Shown here: positions 48,544 to 57,614 of the stretch, piece by piece | Layout: each line of letters begins with the position of its first letter | Position numbering within the stretch: position 1 is the first letter of the stretch | From: Streptomyces camelliae | GTDB lineage: Bacteria > Actinomycetota > Actinomycetes > Streptomycetales > Streptomycetaceae | Assembly: GCF_027625935.1 (NCBI RefSeq) | Contig: NZ_CP115300.1 | Coordinates: 2,790,001 to 2,854,000, forward strand | Length of the DNA stretch: 64,000 nucleotides | Direction: 5' to 3' | The notes under the pieces: generated by a model | What the model saw: the letters and a program-made list of their open reading frames with translations, nothing else | Databases searched by the model: none | What the model was told of the DNA's origin: nothing | Program-made: the position numbers and the translations under genes

Positions 48544-49701
48544 TCAGCGAAGCCCGGTCGGGCGGCGCAGCGCGGCCTGGACCAGGCGGTCGATCAGCTC
48601 GGGGTAGCTGACGCCGGTGGCCTGCCACATCTGCGGGTACATCGAGATCGGCGTGAAGCCGGGCAGGGTGTTGACCTCGTTGATCACGAACTCGCCGTCC
48701 TCGGTGAGGAAGAAGTCCGCGCGGACCAGGCCCTCGCAGGAGACCGCCTCGAACGCCTCCACCGCGAGCCGGCGCACCTCGGCCGTCTGCTCCTCGGTGA
48801 GCGGCGCCGGGACGATGCCGGGCGTGGAGTCGATGTACTTGGCCTCGAAGTCGTAGTACGCGTGCGCGTCCGGCGGCGGGATCTCGGCCGGCACGGAGGC
48901 GCGCGGGCCGTCCTCGAACTCCAGGACGCCGCACTCGATCTCACGGCCGCGTACGGCGGCCTCGACCAGGATCTTGGGGTCGTGCGCCTGCGCGGTGGCG
49001 ATCGCCTCGTCCAGGCCGGACAGGTCGTCGACCTTGGTGATGCCGATGGACGACCCCGCGCGCGCGGGCTTCACGAACAGCGGCCAGCCGTGCTCGCCGG
49101 CGAAGTCGATGATCTTCTTGCGGGCGGCGGACTCGTCCTGCGCCCACTCGCGGGGGCGGATCACCAGGTACGGGCCGACCTTGAGCCCGAAGGAGGTGAA
49201 GACCCGCTTCATGTACTCCTTGTCCTGGCCGACGGCCGAGGCGAGCACACCGGCGCCCACGTACGGCACCCCGGACAGCTCCAGGAGGCCCTGGAGGGTG
49301 CCGTCCTCGCCGTAGGGGCCGTGGAGCACCGGGAAGACCACGTCGACCTCGCCGAGCGCCTTGGGCACGGAGCCGGGCTCGGTGTAGACGACCTCGCGGT
49401 TGGCCGGGTCGACGGGGAGCACCACGCCGCCCTCGTGCGACTCGGCGAGCTGGTCGACGCTGGGCGTGCGGCGGTCGGTGATGGCCATGCGCTCCGGCTC
49501 GTCGGCGGTGAGCGCCCACCGGCCGTCCTGGGTGATGCCGATCGGCAGGACGTCGTACTTCGTCCGGTCGATGGCCTTGAGGACGGCGCCGGCGGTGACC
49601 ACGGAGATCCCGTGTTCGGAGCTGCGCCCGCCGAACACGACGGCCACACGCGGCTTCCGCGACGGCTGCTCAGGGCTCTGGGGAAGGTTCTCGGTGCTCA
49701 T
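48544..49701 (-). CDS. ddl: D-alanine--D-alanine ligase
   Basis: Ddl joins two D-alanines for peptidoglycan. The 385-residue ATP-grasp protein has VAVVFGGRSSEHGISVVTA at the start, FPVLHGPYGEDGTLQGLLEL in the dimer and substrate region, VKPARAGSSIGITKV in the ATP site and FVINEVNTLPGFTPISMYPQ at the metal site. The site Glu and Asn of NEVN are intact. It is convergent with the lipoprotein gene and 81 bases from gpsA. Confidence 0.96.
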   Translation of the reverse strand: MSTENLPQSPEQPSRKPRVAVVFGGRSSEHGISVVTAGAVLKAIDRTKYDVLPIGITQDGRWALTADEPERMAITDRRTPSVDQLAESHEGGVVLPVDPANREVVYTEPGSVPKALGEVDVVFPVLHGPYGEDGTLQGLLELSGVPYVGAGVLASAVGQDKEYMKRVFTSFGLKVGPYLVIRPREWAQDESAARKKIIDFAGEHGWPLFVKPARAGSSIGITKVDDLSGLDEAIATAQAHDPKILVEAAVRGREIECGVLEFEDGPRASVPAEIPPPDAHAYYDFEAKYIDSTPGIVPAPLTEEQTAEVRRLAVEAFEAVSCEGLVRADFFLTEDGEFVINEVNTLPGFTPISMYPQMWQATGVSYPELIDRLVQAALRRPTGLR

Positions 49702-49782
49702 ATCGCGTTGAGAGTACCCGTTGGTAGAGCCCGGATACAGCGTCGACTCCGCCCGGGAACGGACAAAGACGGGCGGGTTCGC

Positions 49783-50793
49783 TCAGCGTCGTTCCGGCTT
49801 CGCGCTGCGCGACATCAGCTCCTTGACGGCGGTCACCGGCGACTTGCCCTCGTGCACGATGGCGACGACCGTCTCGGTGATGGGCATGTCGACGCCGTGC
49901 CGGCGGGCCAGATCCAGCACGGACTCGCAGGACTTGACGCCCTCGGCGGTCTGCTTGGTGACCGCGATGGTCTCCTCAAGGGTCATGCCCTTGCCGAGGT
50001 TGGTGCCGAAGGTGTGGTTGCGCGACAGCGGCGAGGAGCAGGTGGCCACCAGGTCGCCGAGGCCCGCGAGTCCGGAGAAGGTCAGCGGGTCGGCGCCGAG
50101 CGCGACCCCGAGCCGCGCGGTCTCGGCGAGGCCGCGGGTGATGAGCGAGCCCTTGGCATTGTCGCCGAGCCCCATGCCGTCCGCGATGCCGACGGCGAGC
50201 CCGATGACGTTCTTCACGGCACCGCCGAGCTCGCAGCCCACCACGTCGGTCTCCGTGTACGGGCGGAAGTACGGCGTGTGGCAGGCGGCCTGCAGGCGGC
50301 GGGCGACGGCCTCGTCGGCGCAGGCGACGACGGCGGCGGCGGGCATCCGGGCGGCGATCTCGCGGGCCAGGTTGGGCCCGGTGACGACGGCGATGCGCTC
50401 CGGGCCGACCTTGGCGACGTCCTGGATGACCTCGCTCATCCGCATGGTGGAACCGAGTTCGACGCCCTTCATCAGGGAGACGAGCACGGTGTCCGGGGCC
50501 AGCAGCGGGGTCCACTCGGCGAGGTTCTCGCGCAGGGTCTGGGAGGGCACGGACAGGACCGTGAAGTCGGCGCCGGCCAGAGCCTCGGCGGGGTCGGTGG
50601 TCGCCCGGACGTTCTCGGGGAGTTCGACGCCCGGCAGGTAGTCGGGGTTGGTGCGGGTGGTGTTGATCGCCTCCGCGACCTCGGCACGCCGGGCCCACAG
50701 GGTGACCTCGCATCCGGCGTCGGCGAGCACGATGGCGAAGGCCGTGCCCCACGAACCGGCGCTGAAGACCGCCGCCTTGACCGCCTTGCTCAC
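49783..50793 (-). CDS. gpsA: NAD(P)-dependent glycerol-3-phosphate dehydrogenase
   Basis: GpsA makes sn-glycerol-3-phosphate for phospholipids. I start at the GTG on 50793 (VSKAVKAAVFSAGSWGTAFA), with GGAGGGGCAGGG upstream, giving 336 residues. The Rossmann motif is SAGSWGTA and the active site region is GCELGGAVKNVIGLAVGIADG with catalytic Lys. It overlaps plsC by four bases (GTGA), so the two phospholipid genes are coupled. Confidence 0.95.
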   Translation of the reverse strand: MSKAVKAAVFSAGSWGTAFAIVLADAGCEVTLWARRAEVAEAINTTRTNPDYLPGVELPENVRATTDPAEALAGADFTVLSVPSQTLRENLAEWTPLLAPDTVLVSLMKGVELGSTMRMSEVIQDVAKVGPERIAVVTGPNLAREIAARMPAAAVVACADEAVARRLQAACHTPYFRPYTETDVVGCELGGAVKNVIGLAVGIADGMGLGDNAKGSLITRGLAETARLGVALGADPLTFSGLAGLGDLVATCSSPLSRNHTFGTNLGKGMTLEETIAVTKQTAEGVKSCESVLDLARRHGVDMPITETVVAIVHEGKSPVTAVKELMSRSAKPERR

Positions 50794-51599
50794 TTGCCCT
50801 GCCCCTCCGGTTCGCTGCCCTGCGTCTGTGCCTGGTGGGTCTGCGTCTGGGTCTGCGTCTCGGTCTGCGCCCGGGTGCGGCGCCGCTGTTCGATCCGCTC
50901 GCGGCGCGGGTCGTAGGGCGTCTCGGGCGCCTTCTCGCCGCGGATCTCCTCCAGCAGGCGGGTGATGGCCGCCATGATGACCTCGGTGGCCTCCTTGAGC
51001 AGCTCCGGGGTCATCTCCCTGCCGTAGAAGCGCGAGAGGTCCACGGGCGGGCCCGCGAGCACGTGGTGCGTCTTGCGCGGAAAGAGGTTCGGCTTCTTGG
51101 CGTACGCCGGCAGCAGTTCGTTGGCGCCCCACTGGGCGACCGGAATCACCGGGCACTTGGTCTGCAGGGCCACGCGGGCGGCGCCCGTCTTGCCGGTCAT
51201 GGGCCAGCCGTCCGGGTCGCGGGTGAGGGTGCCCTCGGGGTAGAAGGCGACGCACTCGCCGCGCTCCACGGCGTCGATCGCGGCCCGGAAGGCGCTGAGC
51301 GCGTCGGTGGACTCGCGGTAGACGGGGATCTGCCCGGTGCCGCGCATGGCGGCGCCGATGAATCCCTTCTTGAAAAGTCCGCTCTTCGCCAGGAATCGCG
51401 GAACACGTCCGGTGTTGTACTGATAGTGCGCGTACGCGAAGGGGTCCACGTGGGAATTGTGGTTCACCACGGTGATAAATCCGTCCTCGGCCGGAATGTG
51501 CTCCATTCCGCGCCAGTCCCGCTTGATCAGAATCACCAGCGGCGGTTTGCAGATCACCGCGGCGAAGCGGTACCAGAAGCCGATTCTGCGGCGGGGCAC
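50790..51599 (-). CDS. plsC: 1-acyl-sn-glycerol-3-phosphate acyltransferase
   Basis: A 269-residue acyltransferase that acylates lysophosphatidic acid. The catalytic NHxxxxD motif is VVNHNSHVDPFAY (about residues 45-57), and the second motif is FYPEGTLTRDPDG. The N-terminus is hydrophobic (IGFWYRFAAVICKPPLVILI), and a Gln/Thr-rich tail (TQTQTQTH) follows a charged stretch. GTG at 51599 is chosen because GAGGAAGG lies eight bases upstream. Confidence 0.92.
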   Translation of the reverse strand: MPRRRIGFWYRFAAVICKPPLVILIKRDWRGMEHIPAEDGFITVVNHNSHVDPFAYAHYQYNTGRVPRFLAKSGLFKKGFIGAAMRGTGQIPVYRESTDALSAFRAAIDAVERGECVAFYPEGTLTRDPDGWPMTGKTGAARVALQTKCPVIPVAQWGANELLPAYAKKPNLFPRKTHHVLAGPPVDLSRFYGREMTPELLKEATEVIMAAITRLLEEIRGEKAPETPYDPRRERIEQRRRTRAQTETQTQTQTHQAQTQGSEPEGQGK

Positions 51600-51797
51600 T
51601 AGGACACCTTCCTCTAGGGGCTGCCACCCCGGCGGGGGCCGCAACAGTGTCGCCCCGGACCGCCGGTCTGTCGAGAACACCGTACGCCCGCCCGTCGCCC
51701 ACCCCACCCTTGCAAGGAGCTTCGCACACCCCCTGATTTTCGTGTCCTCGGATGCCCCAGGTGACAATGAGCGCGACAAGAGAGGGACGGTACGCCG

Positions 51798-52433
51798 GTG
51801 CAGTGGACCTTGGTCATCCCCCTGAAACCGTTGGCGCGGGCCAAGAGCAGGCTGTCGGACACGGCGGCGGACGGGGTGCGCCCGGGGCTGGCGCTGGCGT
51901 TCGCGCAGGACACGGTGGCGGCGGCGCTGGCGTGTGCGGCCGTGGCGAGTGTGGCGGTCGTCACGGACGACGAGCGGGCCGGCCGCGAGCTGGCGGCGCT
52001 GGGCGCACGCATCGTCCCCGACACCCCCGCGGACGGCCTGAACGCCGCTCTGGCGCACGGCGCGGCCGCGGTGCGCGCATATCGCCCCTGCGCCCCCGTG
52101 GCGGCCCTGAACGCCGACCTGCCGGCCCTGCGCCCGCTCGAACTGGCCCGCGTACTGGCGGCCGCAGCGGAATTCCCCCGCGCGTTTCTCGCGGACGCGG
52201 CGGAGATCGGCACGACGTTGCTGGCCGCGGGCCCGGAACAGGAATTGCACCCGGCGTTCGGCCCCGATTCGCGCAGCCGCCACCGCACCTCGGGCGCAAA
52301 GGAACTCACCCTGGCCGGCGTGGATTCGGTACGGCAGGACGTGGACACCGGGAATGATCTGCGTGCGGCGCTGGCCCTGGGGGTGGGGCCGTACACGACT
52401 GCTGCTGCGGCGGGTTTGCTGAGCGCCCCGTAG
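51798..52433 (+). CDS. cofC: phosphoenolpyruvate/2-phospho-L-lactate guanylyltransferase (F420 synthesis)
   Basis: A 211-residue nucleotidyltransferase of the CofC/FbiD type that activates phosphoenolpyruvate or phospholactate with GTP for coenzyme F420. Visible motifs are VIPLKPLARAKSRLS near the start (nucleotide loop), AVVTDDERAG, ALNADLPALRP with the metal-binding Asp, and the C-terminal VDSVRQDVDTGNDLRAAL. GTG start, preceded by AGAGGGA. It is divergent from plsC. It fits with F420-type oxidoreductases elsewhere in the genome. Confidence 0.9.
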   Translation: MQWTLVIPLKPLARAKSRLSDTAADGVRPGLALAFAQDTVAAALACAAVASVAVVTDDERAGRELAALGARIVPDTPADGLNAALAHGAAAVRAYRPCAPVAALNADLPALRPLELARVLAAAAEFPRAFLADAAEIGTTLLAAGPEQELHPAFGPDSRSRHRTSGAKELTLAGVDSVRQDVDTGNDLRAALALGVGPYTTAAAAGLLSAP

Positions 52434-52443
52434 GCTGAACATC

Positions 52444-52647
52444 ATGCAGGCCACGGCATACACCTACGACCCAGCGACGCGCAGCGGACAGGTGCTGCTC
52501 GACGACGGCACCCCCCTCCCCTACGACACCGCCGCGTTCGACGCCGGGGGCCTGTTGCTCCTGCGGCCCGGGCAGCGGGTGCGGATCGAGACCGAGGGCG
52601 AGGGGAACGCCCTGCGGATCACGCTCGTCACCCTGCAGACCCTGTAA
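52444..52647 (+). CDS. small conserved OB-like protein
   Basis: A 67-residue protein ([20 protein letters not shown], later [12 protein letters not shown]). Length, the GxVxxDDG loop and the regular beta pattern recall an OB fold like cold-shock proteins, but the aromatic RNA-binding patches are absent. Function unknown. It follows cofC by ten bases and is likely transcribed with it, ending at the terminator at 52677. Confidence 0.7.
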   Translation: MQATAYTYDPATRSGQVLLDDGTPLPYDTAAFDAGGLLLLRPGQRVRIETEGEGNALRITLVTLQTL

Positions 52648-52676
52648 CTGCCCGTACTGCCTTCACACACGCCGCG

Positions 52677-52703
52677 GGCCGGGCTCCCCGAGGGAGTCCG
52701 GCC
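52677..52703. terminator. bidirectional terminator between the OB-like gene and hupS
   Basis: A 12-base stem (GGCCGGGCTCCC and complement, with one G-T pair) with a three-base loop, between convergent genes. Confidence 0.8.
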
Positions 52704-52726
52704 CGGCGCGTGAGTGCCCTGTGGAC

Positions 52727-53371
52727 CTACGACGTCGCCTTGCGCGCGGTGGTCTTCTTCGCCGTGGTCTTGCGGGCCGTCGACTTCTTGGCCGGCGCCT
52801 TCTTCGCGGTGACCTTCTTGGCCGGGGCCTTCTTGGCCGTCGCCTTCTTCGCCGCGGTGGTCTTCGCCGCGGTGGTCTTGGCGGCCGCCGTGGTCTTCTT
52901 GGCGGGCGCCTTCTTCGCCACGGCCTTCTTGACGGCGGCCTTCTTCGCCGGAGCCGCCTTCTTCGCCGTGACCTTCTTCGCGGCCGCCTTGGTGACCTTC
53001 TTCGCGGCGGCCTTCTTGACCGTCGCCGCGGCGCCGCCGGTCAGGCTGCCCTTGGGCGCCTTCTTGACGGCGACCTCGCCACCGCGCGGGAGCTTCTTCG
53101 TACCGCTCACCAGGTCCTTGAAGCCCTGGCCCGCGCGGAAGCGCGGCACGGAGGTCTTCTTGACCCGAACCCGCTCGCCCGTCTGGGGGTTACGGGCGTA
53201 ACGGGCGGGGCGGTCCACCTTCTCGAAGGACCCGAAGCCGGTGACCGAGACCCGGTCGCCCGCGACGGTCGCGCGGACGATGGCGTCCAGGACCGCGTCG
53301 ACAGCATCGGCCGCTTGCTGGCGGCCGCCCATCTTGTCGGCAATCGCTTCTACGAGCTGCGCCTTGTTCAC
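52727..53371 (-). CDS. hupS: HU-family DNA-binding protein HupS with Lys-rich tail
   Basis: HupS is the sporulation-associated HU of Streptomyces, which compacts spore chromosomes. Of its 214 residues, about 1-93 form the HU domain ([36 protein letters not shown]). The rest is a histone H1-like tail of KKAPAKK/KKTTA repeats. The start is GTG at 53371. A promoter-like site lies 50-80 bases upstream in an A+T-rich leader. The lysine-tail repeat is low-complexity in DNA too. Confidence 0.95.
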   Translation of the reverse strand: MNKAQLVEAIADKMGGRQQAADAVDAVLDAIVRATVAGDRVSVTGFGSFEKVDRPARYARNPQTGERVRVKKTSVPRFRAGQGFKDLVSGTKKLPRGGEVAVKKAPKGSLTGGAAATVKKAAAKKVTKAAAKKVTAKKAAPAKKAAVKKAVAKKAPAKKTTAAAKTTAAKTTAAKKATAKKAPAKKVTAKKAPAKKSTARKTTAKKTTARKATS

Positions 53372-53422
53372 GTCTTCCCCTTCGGAGACATCGCCAGAAC
53401 GAAAGTGTTCAAGCTTTTTCGC

Positions 53423-53451
53423 ACGTTAGGCAGATATATACCGCAAATCAA
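53423..53451 (-). promoter_or_regulatory. promoter of hupS
   Basis: TTGATT (53451-53446), 17 bases, TAACGT (53428-53423) on the minus strand, a good match to an HrdB-like promoter. It is in an unusually A+T-rich patch for this genome. Confidence 0.55.
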
Positions 53452-53507
53452 ACACGAAACGGGCTTATCACCCTTGTGCCGCAACGGACTCGGCGGTCTC
53501 GGTCTGT

Positions 53508-53738
53508 TCAGCGGTCCTCTTCGGGGATCCGACCCTCGTCGAGGTCCGCGTTGAACCGTTCGAGCCGCCTCGCCGCAGCGGCGAGATCGTGCTTGGCCGC
53601 GGCCGTAATGACCAGCAGCTTCCGGGTCAGCGCCATCCGTACGCCCTCCGGGACTTGCAGTGCGCGCACTCTTGCGTGCGCTTCCTTGAGCTGGTTCGCG
53701 ACCGCCGTATAGAGCTGGAGTTGGCCGTCGTGTCCCAT
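53508..53738 (-). CDS. small conserved helical protein
   Basis: A 76-residue hydrophilic helical protein ([20 protein letters not shown], later [20 protein letters not shown]). It resembles hypothetical proteins I recall near hupS in other Streptomyces; no function is known. The start ATG at 53738 is preceded by no strong ribosome binding site. It is transcribed toward hupS, with the hupS promoter in the gap. Confidence 0.65.
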   Translation of the reverse strand: MGHDGQLQLYTAVANQLKEAHARVRALQVPEGVRMALTRKLLVITAAAKHDLAAAARRLERFNADLDEGRIPEEDR

Positions 53739-53923
53739 GCACAGATTGTGCCATCTGGGGCGAGTTGTCGCCTGCGCAGGGTGCAACTGCCGCCTCAAAT
53801 GGCCTTACAGGCACTTGCGGAGGCCGCGATCATTGCACTCACCTACCCCCTCAACGCCCTGTCTAACGTGGGAAGTTGAGCGAAGCGTAAGAATCCCGCA
53901 GGTCCGTCCGGGTCCAGACATGG

Positions 53924-53956
53924 CTGTACCCCCAATCGTGGCGATCGGGGGTACAG
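53924..53956 (-). terminator. terminator after leuD
   Basis: CTGTACCCCC pairs with GGGGGTACAG, and inside it ATCG pairs with CGAT after one mismatch. It lies 36 bases after the leuD stop. Confidence 0.7.
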
Positions 53957-53992
53957 ACGGGGTGGCGCGGTGGCCGAAATCAGACCTGGAGA

Positions 53993-54586
53993 TCAGGCCT
54001 GGAGCGTCCGCGGCTTGTAGGACGGCCGCTTGGCCTCGTACGCGGCGATGTCGGCCTCGTTCTGGAGGGTGATGGAGATGTCGTCCAGGCCGTTCAGCAG
54101 CCGCCAGCGGGAGTTCTCGTCCAGCTCGAAGGAGGCGGTGATGCCCTCCGCACGAACCTCACGAGCCTCAAGGTCCACAGTGACCTCAGCAGTGGGGTCC
54201 GCTTCCGTGAGCTCCCACAGCGCGTCCACGACCTTCTGGTCCAGAACCACCGTGAGCAGGCCGTTCTTCAGCGAGTTACCCCGGAAGATGTCCGCGAAGC
54301 GGGCGGAGATCACGGCCTTGAAGCCGTAGTTCTGCAGCGCCCAGACGGCGTGCTCACGGGAGGAGCCGGTGCCGAAGTCGGGGCCGGCGACCAGGACGGT
54401 CGCGCCCTGCCGCTCGGGGCGGTTGAGGACGAACTCGGGGTCCTTACGCCAGGCCTCGAACAGGCCGTCCTCGAACCCGTCCCGCGTGACCTTCTTGAGC
54501 CAGTGAGCAGGGATGATCTGGTCGGTGTCGACGTTGCTGCGGCGCAGCGGGACGGCCCGGCCGGTGTGCGTGGTGAAGGCTTCCAT
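53993..54586 (-). CDS. leuD: 3-isopropylmalate dehydratase small subunit
   Basis: LeuD pairs with LeuC to turn 2-isopropylmalate into 3-isopropylmalate in leucine synthesis. The 197-residue protein begins [20 protein letters not shown] and has [13 protein letters not shown] and [13 protein letters not shown] (substrate loops), then [15 protein letters not shown]. It starts six bases after the leuC stop, and a hairpin terminator follows it. Confidence 0.96.
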   Translation of the reverse strand: MEAFTTHTGRAVPLRRSNVDTDQIIPAHWLKKVTRDGFEDGLFEAWRKDPEFVLNRPERQGATVLVAGPDFGTGSSREHAVWALQNYGFKAVISARFADIFRGNSLKNGLLTVVLDQKVVDALWELTEADPTAEVTVDLEAREVRAEGITASFELDENSRWRLLNGLDDISITLQNEADIAAYEAKRPSYKPRTLQA

Positions 54587-54592
54587 GGCTGA

Positions 54593-56020
54593 TCAGACTC
54601 CAGCGGGCGCGGCGGTTGCGTCGGTCAGGTCGGCGGGCGAGGCCAGGTGGCCCAGGACGGCGGTGGCGGCCGCGACCTGCGGCGACACCAGGTGGGTACG
54701 GCCGCCCTTGCCCTGCCGGCCCTCGAAGTTGCGGTTGGAGGTGGAGGCGGAGCGCTCACCCGGGGCCAGCTGGTCCGGGTTCATGCCGAGGCACATCGAG
54801 CAGCCCGCGTGCCGCCATTCGGCGCCGGCCTCCTTGAAGACCACGTCCAGGCCCTCGGAGACGGCCTGCAGACCGACCCGCGCGGAGCCGGGGACGACCA
54901 GCATCCGTACGCCGTCGGCGACTTTGCGGTCCTTCAGCAGCTCGGCGGCGGCGCGCAGGTCCTCGATGCGGCCGTTGGTGCACGAGCCTACGAAGACGGT
55001 GTCCACCTTGATGGAGCGCAGCGGCTGGCCGGCCTCCAACCCCATGTACTCCAGGGCCTTTTCGGCGGCGAGGCGCTCCGAAGCGTCTTCGTACGAAGCC
55101 GGGTCGGGGACGGCCGCCGAAAGCGGCGCGCCCTGGCCGGGGTTGGTGCCCCAGGTGACGAACGGGGAGAGCGACGCGGCGTCGATGTGGACCTCGGCGT
55201 CGAAGACCGCGTCCTCGTCCGTCCGCAGGGTCTTCCAGTACTCCACCGCGGCGTCCCAGTCGGCGCCCTCGGGGGCGTGCGGGCGGCCCTTGAGGTACGC
55301 GAAGGTGGTCTCGTCGGGGGCGATCATGCCCGCGCGGGCGCCGGCCTCGATCGACATGTTGCAGATGGTCATCCGGGCCTCCATCGAGAGCTTCTCGATG
55401 GCGGAGCCGCGGTACTCCAGGATGTAGCCCTGGCCGCCGCCCGTACCGATCTTGGCGATGATCGCCAGGATCAGGTCCTTGGCGGTGACGCCCTCGGGCA
55501 GCTCGCCGTCGACCGTGATGGCCATGGTCTTCGGGCGGGCCAGGGGCAGCGTCTGGGTGGCCAGCACGTGCTCGACCTGCGAGGTGCCGATGCCGAACGC
55601 CAGCGCGCCGAAGGCACCGTGCGTGGAGGTGTGGGAGTCGCCGCAGACGACGGTCGTGCCCGGCTGGGTCAGTCCGAGCTGCGGACCGACCACGTGCACC
55701 ACGCCCTGCTCGACGTCACCGAGCGGGTGCAGCCGGACGCCGAACTCGGCGCAGTTCTTGCGCAGCGTCTCCAGCTGGGCCCGGGAGACCGGGTCCGCGA
55801 TGGGCTTGTCGATGTCGAGGGTCGGGGTGTTGTGGTCCTCGGTCGCGATGGTGAGGTCGAGACGGCGCACCTGCCGACCGCTCTTGCGCAGCCCGTCGAA
55901 GGCCTGCGGGCTGGTCACCTCGTGCAGCAGGTGCAGATCGATGAAGAGGAGGTCGGGCTCGCCCTCGGCGCGCCGGACGACATGGTCGTCCCAGACCTTC
56001 TCCGCGAGTGTCCTACCCAT
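54593..56020 (-). CDS. leuC: 3-isopropylmalate dehydratase large subunit
   Basis: LeuC carries the catalytic 4Fe-4S cluster. I start it at the ATG on 56020 ([17 protein letters not shown]), nine bases after GGAGGG, giving 475 residues. The cluster Cys residues are in [10 protein letters not shown] and [30 protein letters not shown] is the family signature. It is divergent from ndgR, with an inverted repeat between, so NdgR probably controls leuCD. Confidence 0.97.
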   Translation of the reverse strand: MGRTLAEKVWDDHVVRRAEGEPDLLFIDLHLLHEVTSPQAFDGLRKSGRQVRRLDLTIATEDHNTPTLDIDKPIADPVSRAQLETLRKNCAEFGVRLHPLGDVEQGVVHVVGPQLGLTQPGTTVVCGDSHTSTHGAFGALAFGIGTSQVEHVLATQTLPLARPKTMAITVDGELPEGVTAKDLILAIIAKIGTGGGQGYILEYRGSAIEKLSMEARMTICNMSIEAGARAGMIAPDETTFAYLKGRPHAPEGADWDAAVEYWKTLRTDEDAVFDAEVHIDAASLSPFVTWGTNPGQGAPLSAAVPDPASYEDASERLAAEKALEYMGLEAGQPLRSIKVDTVFVGSCTNGRIEDLRAAAELLKDRKVADGVRMLVVPGSARVGLQAVSEGLDVVFKEAGAEWRHAGCSMCLGMNPDQLAPGERSASTSNRNFEGRQGKGGRTHLVSPQVAAATAVLGHLASPADLTDATAAPAGV

Positions 56021-56186
56021 CGCTTTCCCTCCGGCCGGCAAACGTCCACCGGCCCAACTAGAGATCTTGAGGAGGAGACGCCCGCGCCCCAGGTGTCGTG
56101 ATTCCGGGCGTCCGCCACCGGGCCCGTTGGTCCGCGGGCCGCTGTGTGATTCCAGGGTGGCGCGTTCCACGGAAAATTGAACTTGC

Positions 56187-56203
56187 GTTTCACAGAGTGA
56201 GAC
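56187..56203. promoter_or_regulatory. NdgR/IclR-type operator between leuC and ndgR
   Basis: GTTTCAC-AGA-GTGAGAC is an inverted repeat with one mismatch. It overlaps the ndgR promoter: TTGCGT, 17 bases, GAGTAT puts transcription at or near the ATG, which suggests a leaderless ndgR mRNA. NdgR is known to bind the leuC promoter in S. coelicolor; the exact bases here are my inference. Confidence 0.6.
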
Positions 56204-56217
56204 GTGAGTATCGTTGC

Positions 56218-56934
56218 ATGGACAACAGTAGCGGCGTCGGCGTTCTGGACAAGGCGGCCCTCGTCCTGAGCGCTCTGGAGTCCGGTCCGGCCACCCTCGC
56301 GGGTCTGGTCGGGGCCACCGGACTGGCACGACCCACGGCTCACCGCCTGGCCGTGGCCTTGGAACACCACCGCATGGTGGCACGCGACATGCAGGGCCGT
56401 TTCATTCTCGGCCCGCGCCTCGCGGAGCTTGCGGCGGCGGCCGGCGAGGACCGCCTGCTCGCCACGGCAGGCCCCGTGCTCACCCACCTCCGCGACGTCA
56501 CCGGCGAGAGCGCGCAGCTCTACCGACGCCAGGGTGACATGCGTATCTGCGTGGCCGCGGCGGAACGCCTGTCCGGCCTGCGGGACACCGTCCCGGTGGG
56601 CTCCACGCTCACGATGAAGGCCGGCTCCTCGGCGCAGATCCTCATGGCCTGGGAGGAGCCCGAGCGTCTGCACCGGGGCCTGCAGGGTGCCCGCTTCACG
56701 GCGACGGCCCTGTCGGGCGTACGGCGCCGCGGCTGGGCCCAGTCCATCGGCGAGCGCGAGCCGGGCGTGGCGTCCGTCTCCGCGCCCGTACGCGGCCCCT
56801 CCAACCGCGTCGTGGCCGCCGTCTCCGTCTCGGGCCCCATCGAGCGCCTGACCCGCCACCCGGGCCGTATGCACGCCCAGGCGGTCATCGACGCGGCAGC
56901 GCGCCTGTCGGAGGCCCTGCGCCGCTCGGGCTGA
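56218..56934 (+). CDS. ndgR: IclR-family regulator NdgR
   Basis: NdgR regulates leucine and other amino acid genes and affects antibiotic production and stress in Streptomyces. The 238-residue protein has an N-terminal winged helix ([20 protein letters not shown] to [11 protein letters not shown]) and a C-terminal IclR effector domain ([36 protein letters not shown]). The ATG at 56218 lacks a ribosome binding site, consistent with a leaderless message. It is divergent from leuCD, the usual arrangement. Confidence 0.94.
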   Translation: MDNSSGVGVLDKAALVLSALESGPATLAGLVGATGLARPTAHRLAVALEHHRMVARDMQGRFILGPRLAELAAAAGEDRLLATAGPVLTHLRDVTGESAQLYRRQGDMRICVAAAERLSGLRDTVPVGSTLTMKAGSSAQILMAWEEPERLHRGLQGARFTATALSGVRRRGWAQSIGEREPGVASVSAPVRGPSNRVVAAVSVSGPIERLTRHPGRMHAQAVIDAAARLSEALRRSG

Positions 56935-56965
56935 GCCCCGCGCCCTTCGGGGCTTCGGAAAGCAC

Positions 56966-57005
56966 CGAGGAGGGCCTGCCTCAACGCCGCGGCAGGCCCT
57001 CCTCG
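56966..57005. terminator. bidirectional terminator after ndgR
   Basis: A 14-base perfect stem (GAGGAGGGCCTGCC) with a ten-base loop and one extra closing pair. It ends ndgR (plus) and the DUF4188 gene (minus). Confidence 0.85.
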
Positions 57006-57021
57006 CTCCCCCGTCCCCCCG

Positions 57022-57531
57022 TCAGCCGGCCTTCTCGGCCACCGGCGCCTGTCCCGACCGGTGGGCGAACCGGTCCTTCGCGTACCGGCCCCGCTTCTCC
57101 AGCGGGATCTGCCCGTGCGCGGCGGCCAGCCCGAACGCGGGCATGTCGTCGTAGATCGCCTCGTACGACCCCTCCGGCACGACGTACGTCTCGTGCCAGA
57201 TCCCGACCTGCCCGCGCAGCTTGCCGCTGCGCTCCTTGCGGTTGAGCGTGGCCCACGCCTTGTGGTGGAACGCGTCCGGCGCGGTCGCGTAGGCGTACAG
57301 CTTCGCCTTGGACTCCCAGTACTGCACGATGTAGTACGTCCGTGGCGACGCCGTCAGCATGACCTTGGCCCGCAGCCCTCGCGCGGGGTCCTTCTCCAGC
57401 TCTCGGAGCATCCGCAGCATCGCGAGCATCACGGGCAGCCACAGGTGCACGGCCCAGAACCGGTTGATGCGCATGCCGATCAGCAGGACGACGACGTCGC
57501 CCTTCGCATCAGCGGTCGTACGGGTGACCAT
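57022..57531 (-). CDS. DUF4188-domain protein
   Basis: A 169-residue protein of the DUF4188 family (VVVLLIGMRINRFWAVHLWL; YYIVQYWESKAKLYAYA; GIWHETYVV), a dimeric alpha/beta-barrel (ferredoxin-like) fold related to monooxygenase-type proteins. Function unknown. The start ATG (57531) is preceded by GGGGGAAG eight bases upstream. It is divergent from a MerR regulator across an 83-base gap with a perfect inverted repeat, so it is very likely controlled by that regulator. Confidence 0.8.
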   Translation of the reverse strand: MVTRTTADAKGDVVVLLIGMRINRFWAVHLWLPVMLAMLRMLRELEKDPARGLRAKVMLTASPRTYYIVQYWESKAKLYAYATAPDAFHHKAWATLNRKERSGKLRGQVGIWHETYVVPEGSYEAIYDDMPAFGLAAAHGQIPLEKRGRYAKDRFAHRSGQAPVAEKAG

Positions 57532-57560
57532 GACCACTTCCCCCTTGTTGGTGAGCGGCG

Positions 57561-57586
57561 CTATCCAAATAGCGATGATTGGATAG
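57561..57586. promoter_or_regulatory. MerR operator, 8-base arms
   Basis: CTATCCAA-N10-TTGGATAG is a perfect inverted repeat between the DUF4188 and MerR genes. A third half-site (TTATCCAA) lies six bases to the right. The layout suits a MerR-type dimer in a divergent promoter. Confidence 0.7.
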
Positions 57587-57614
57587 TGCCGTTATCCAAG
57601 AAGGAGCGCAAGAC

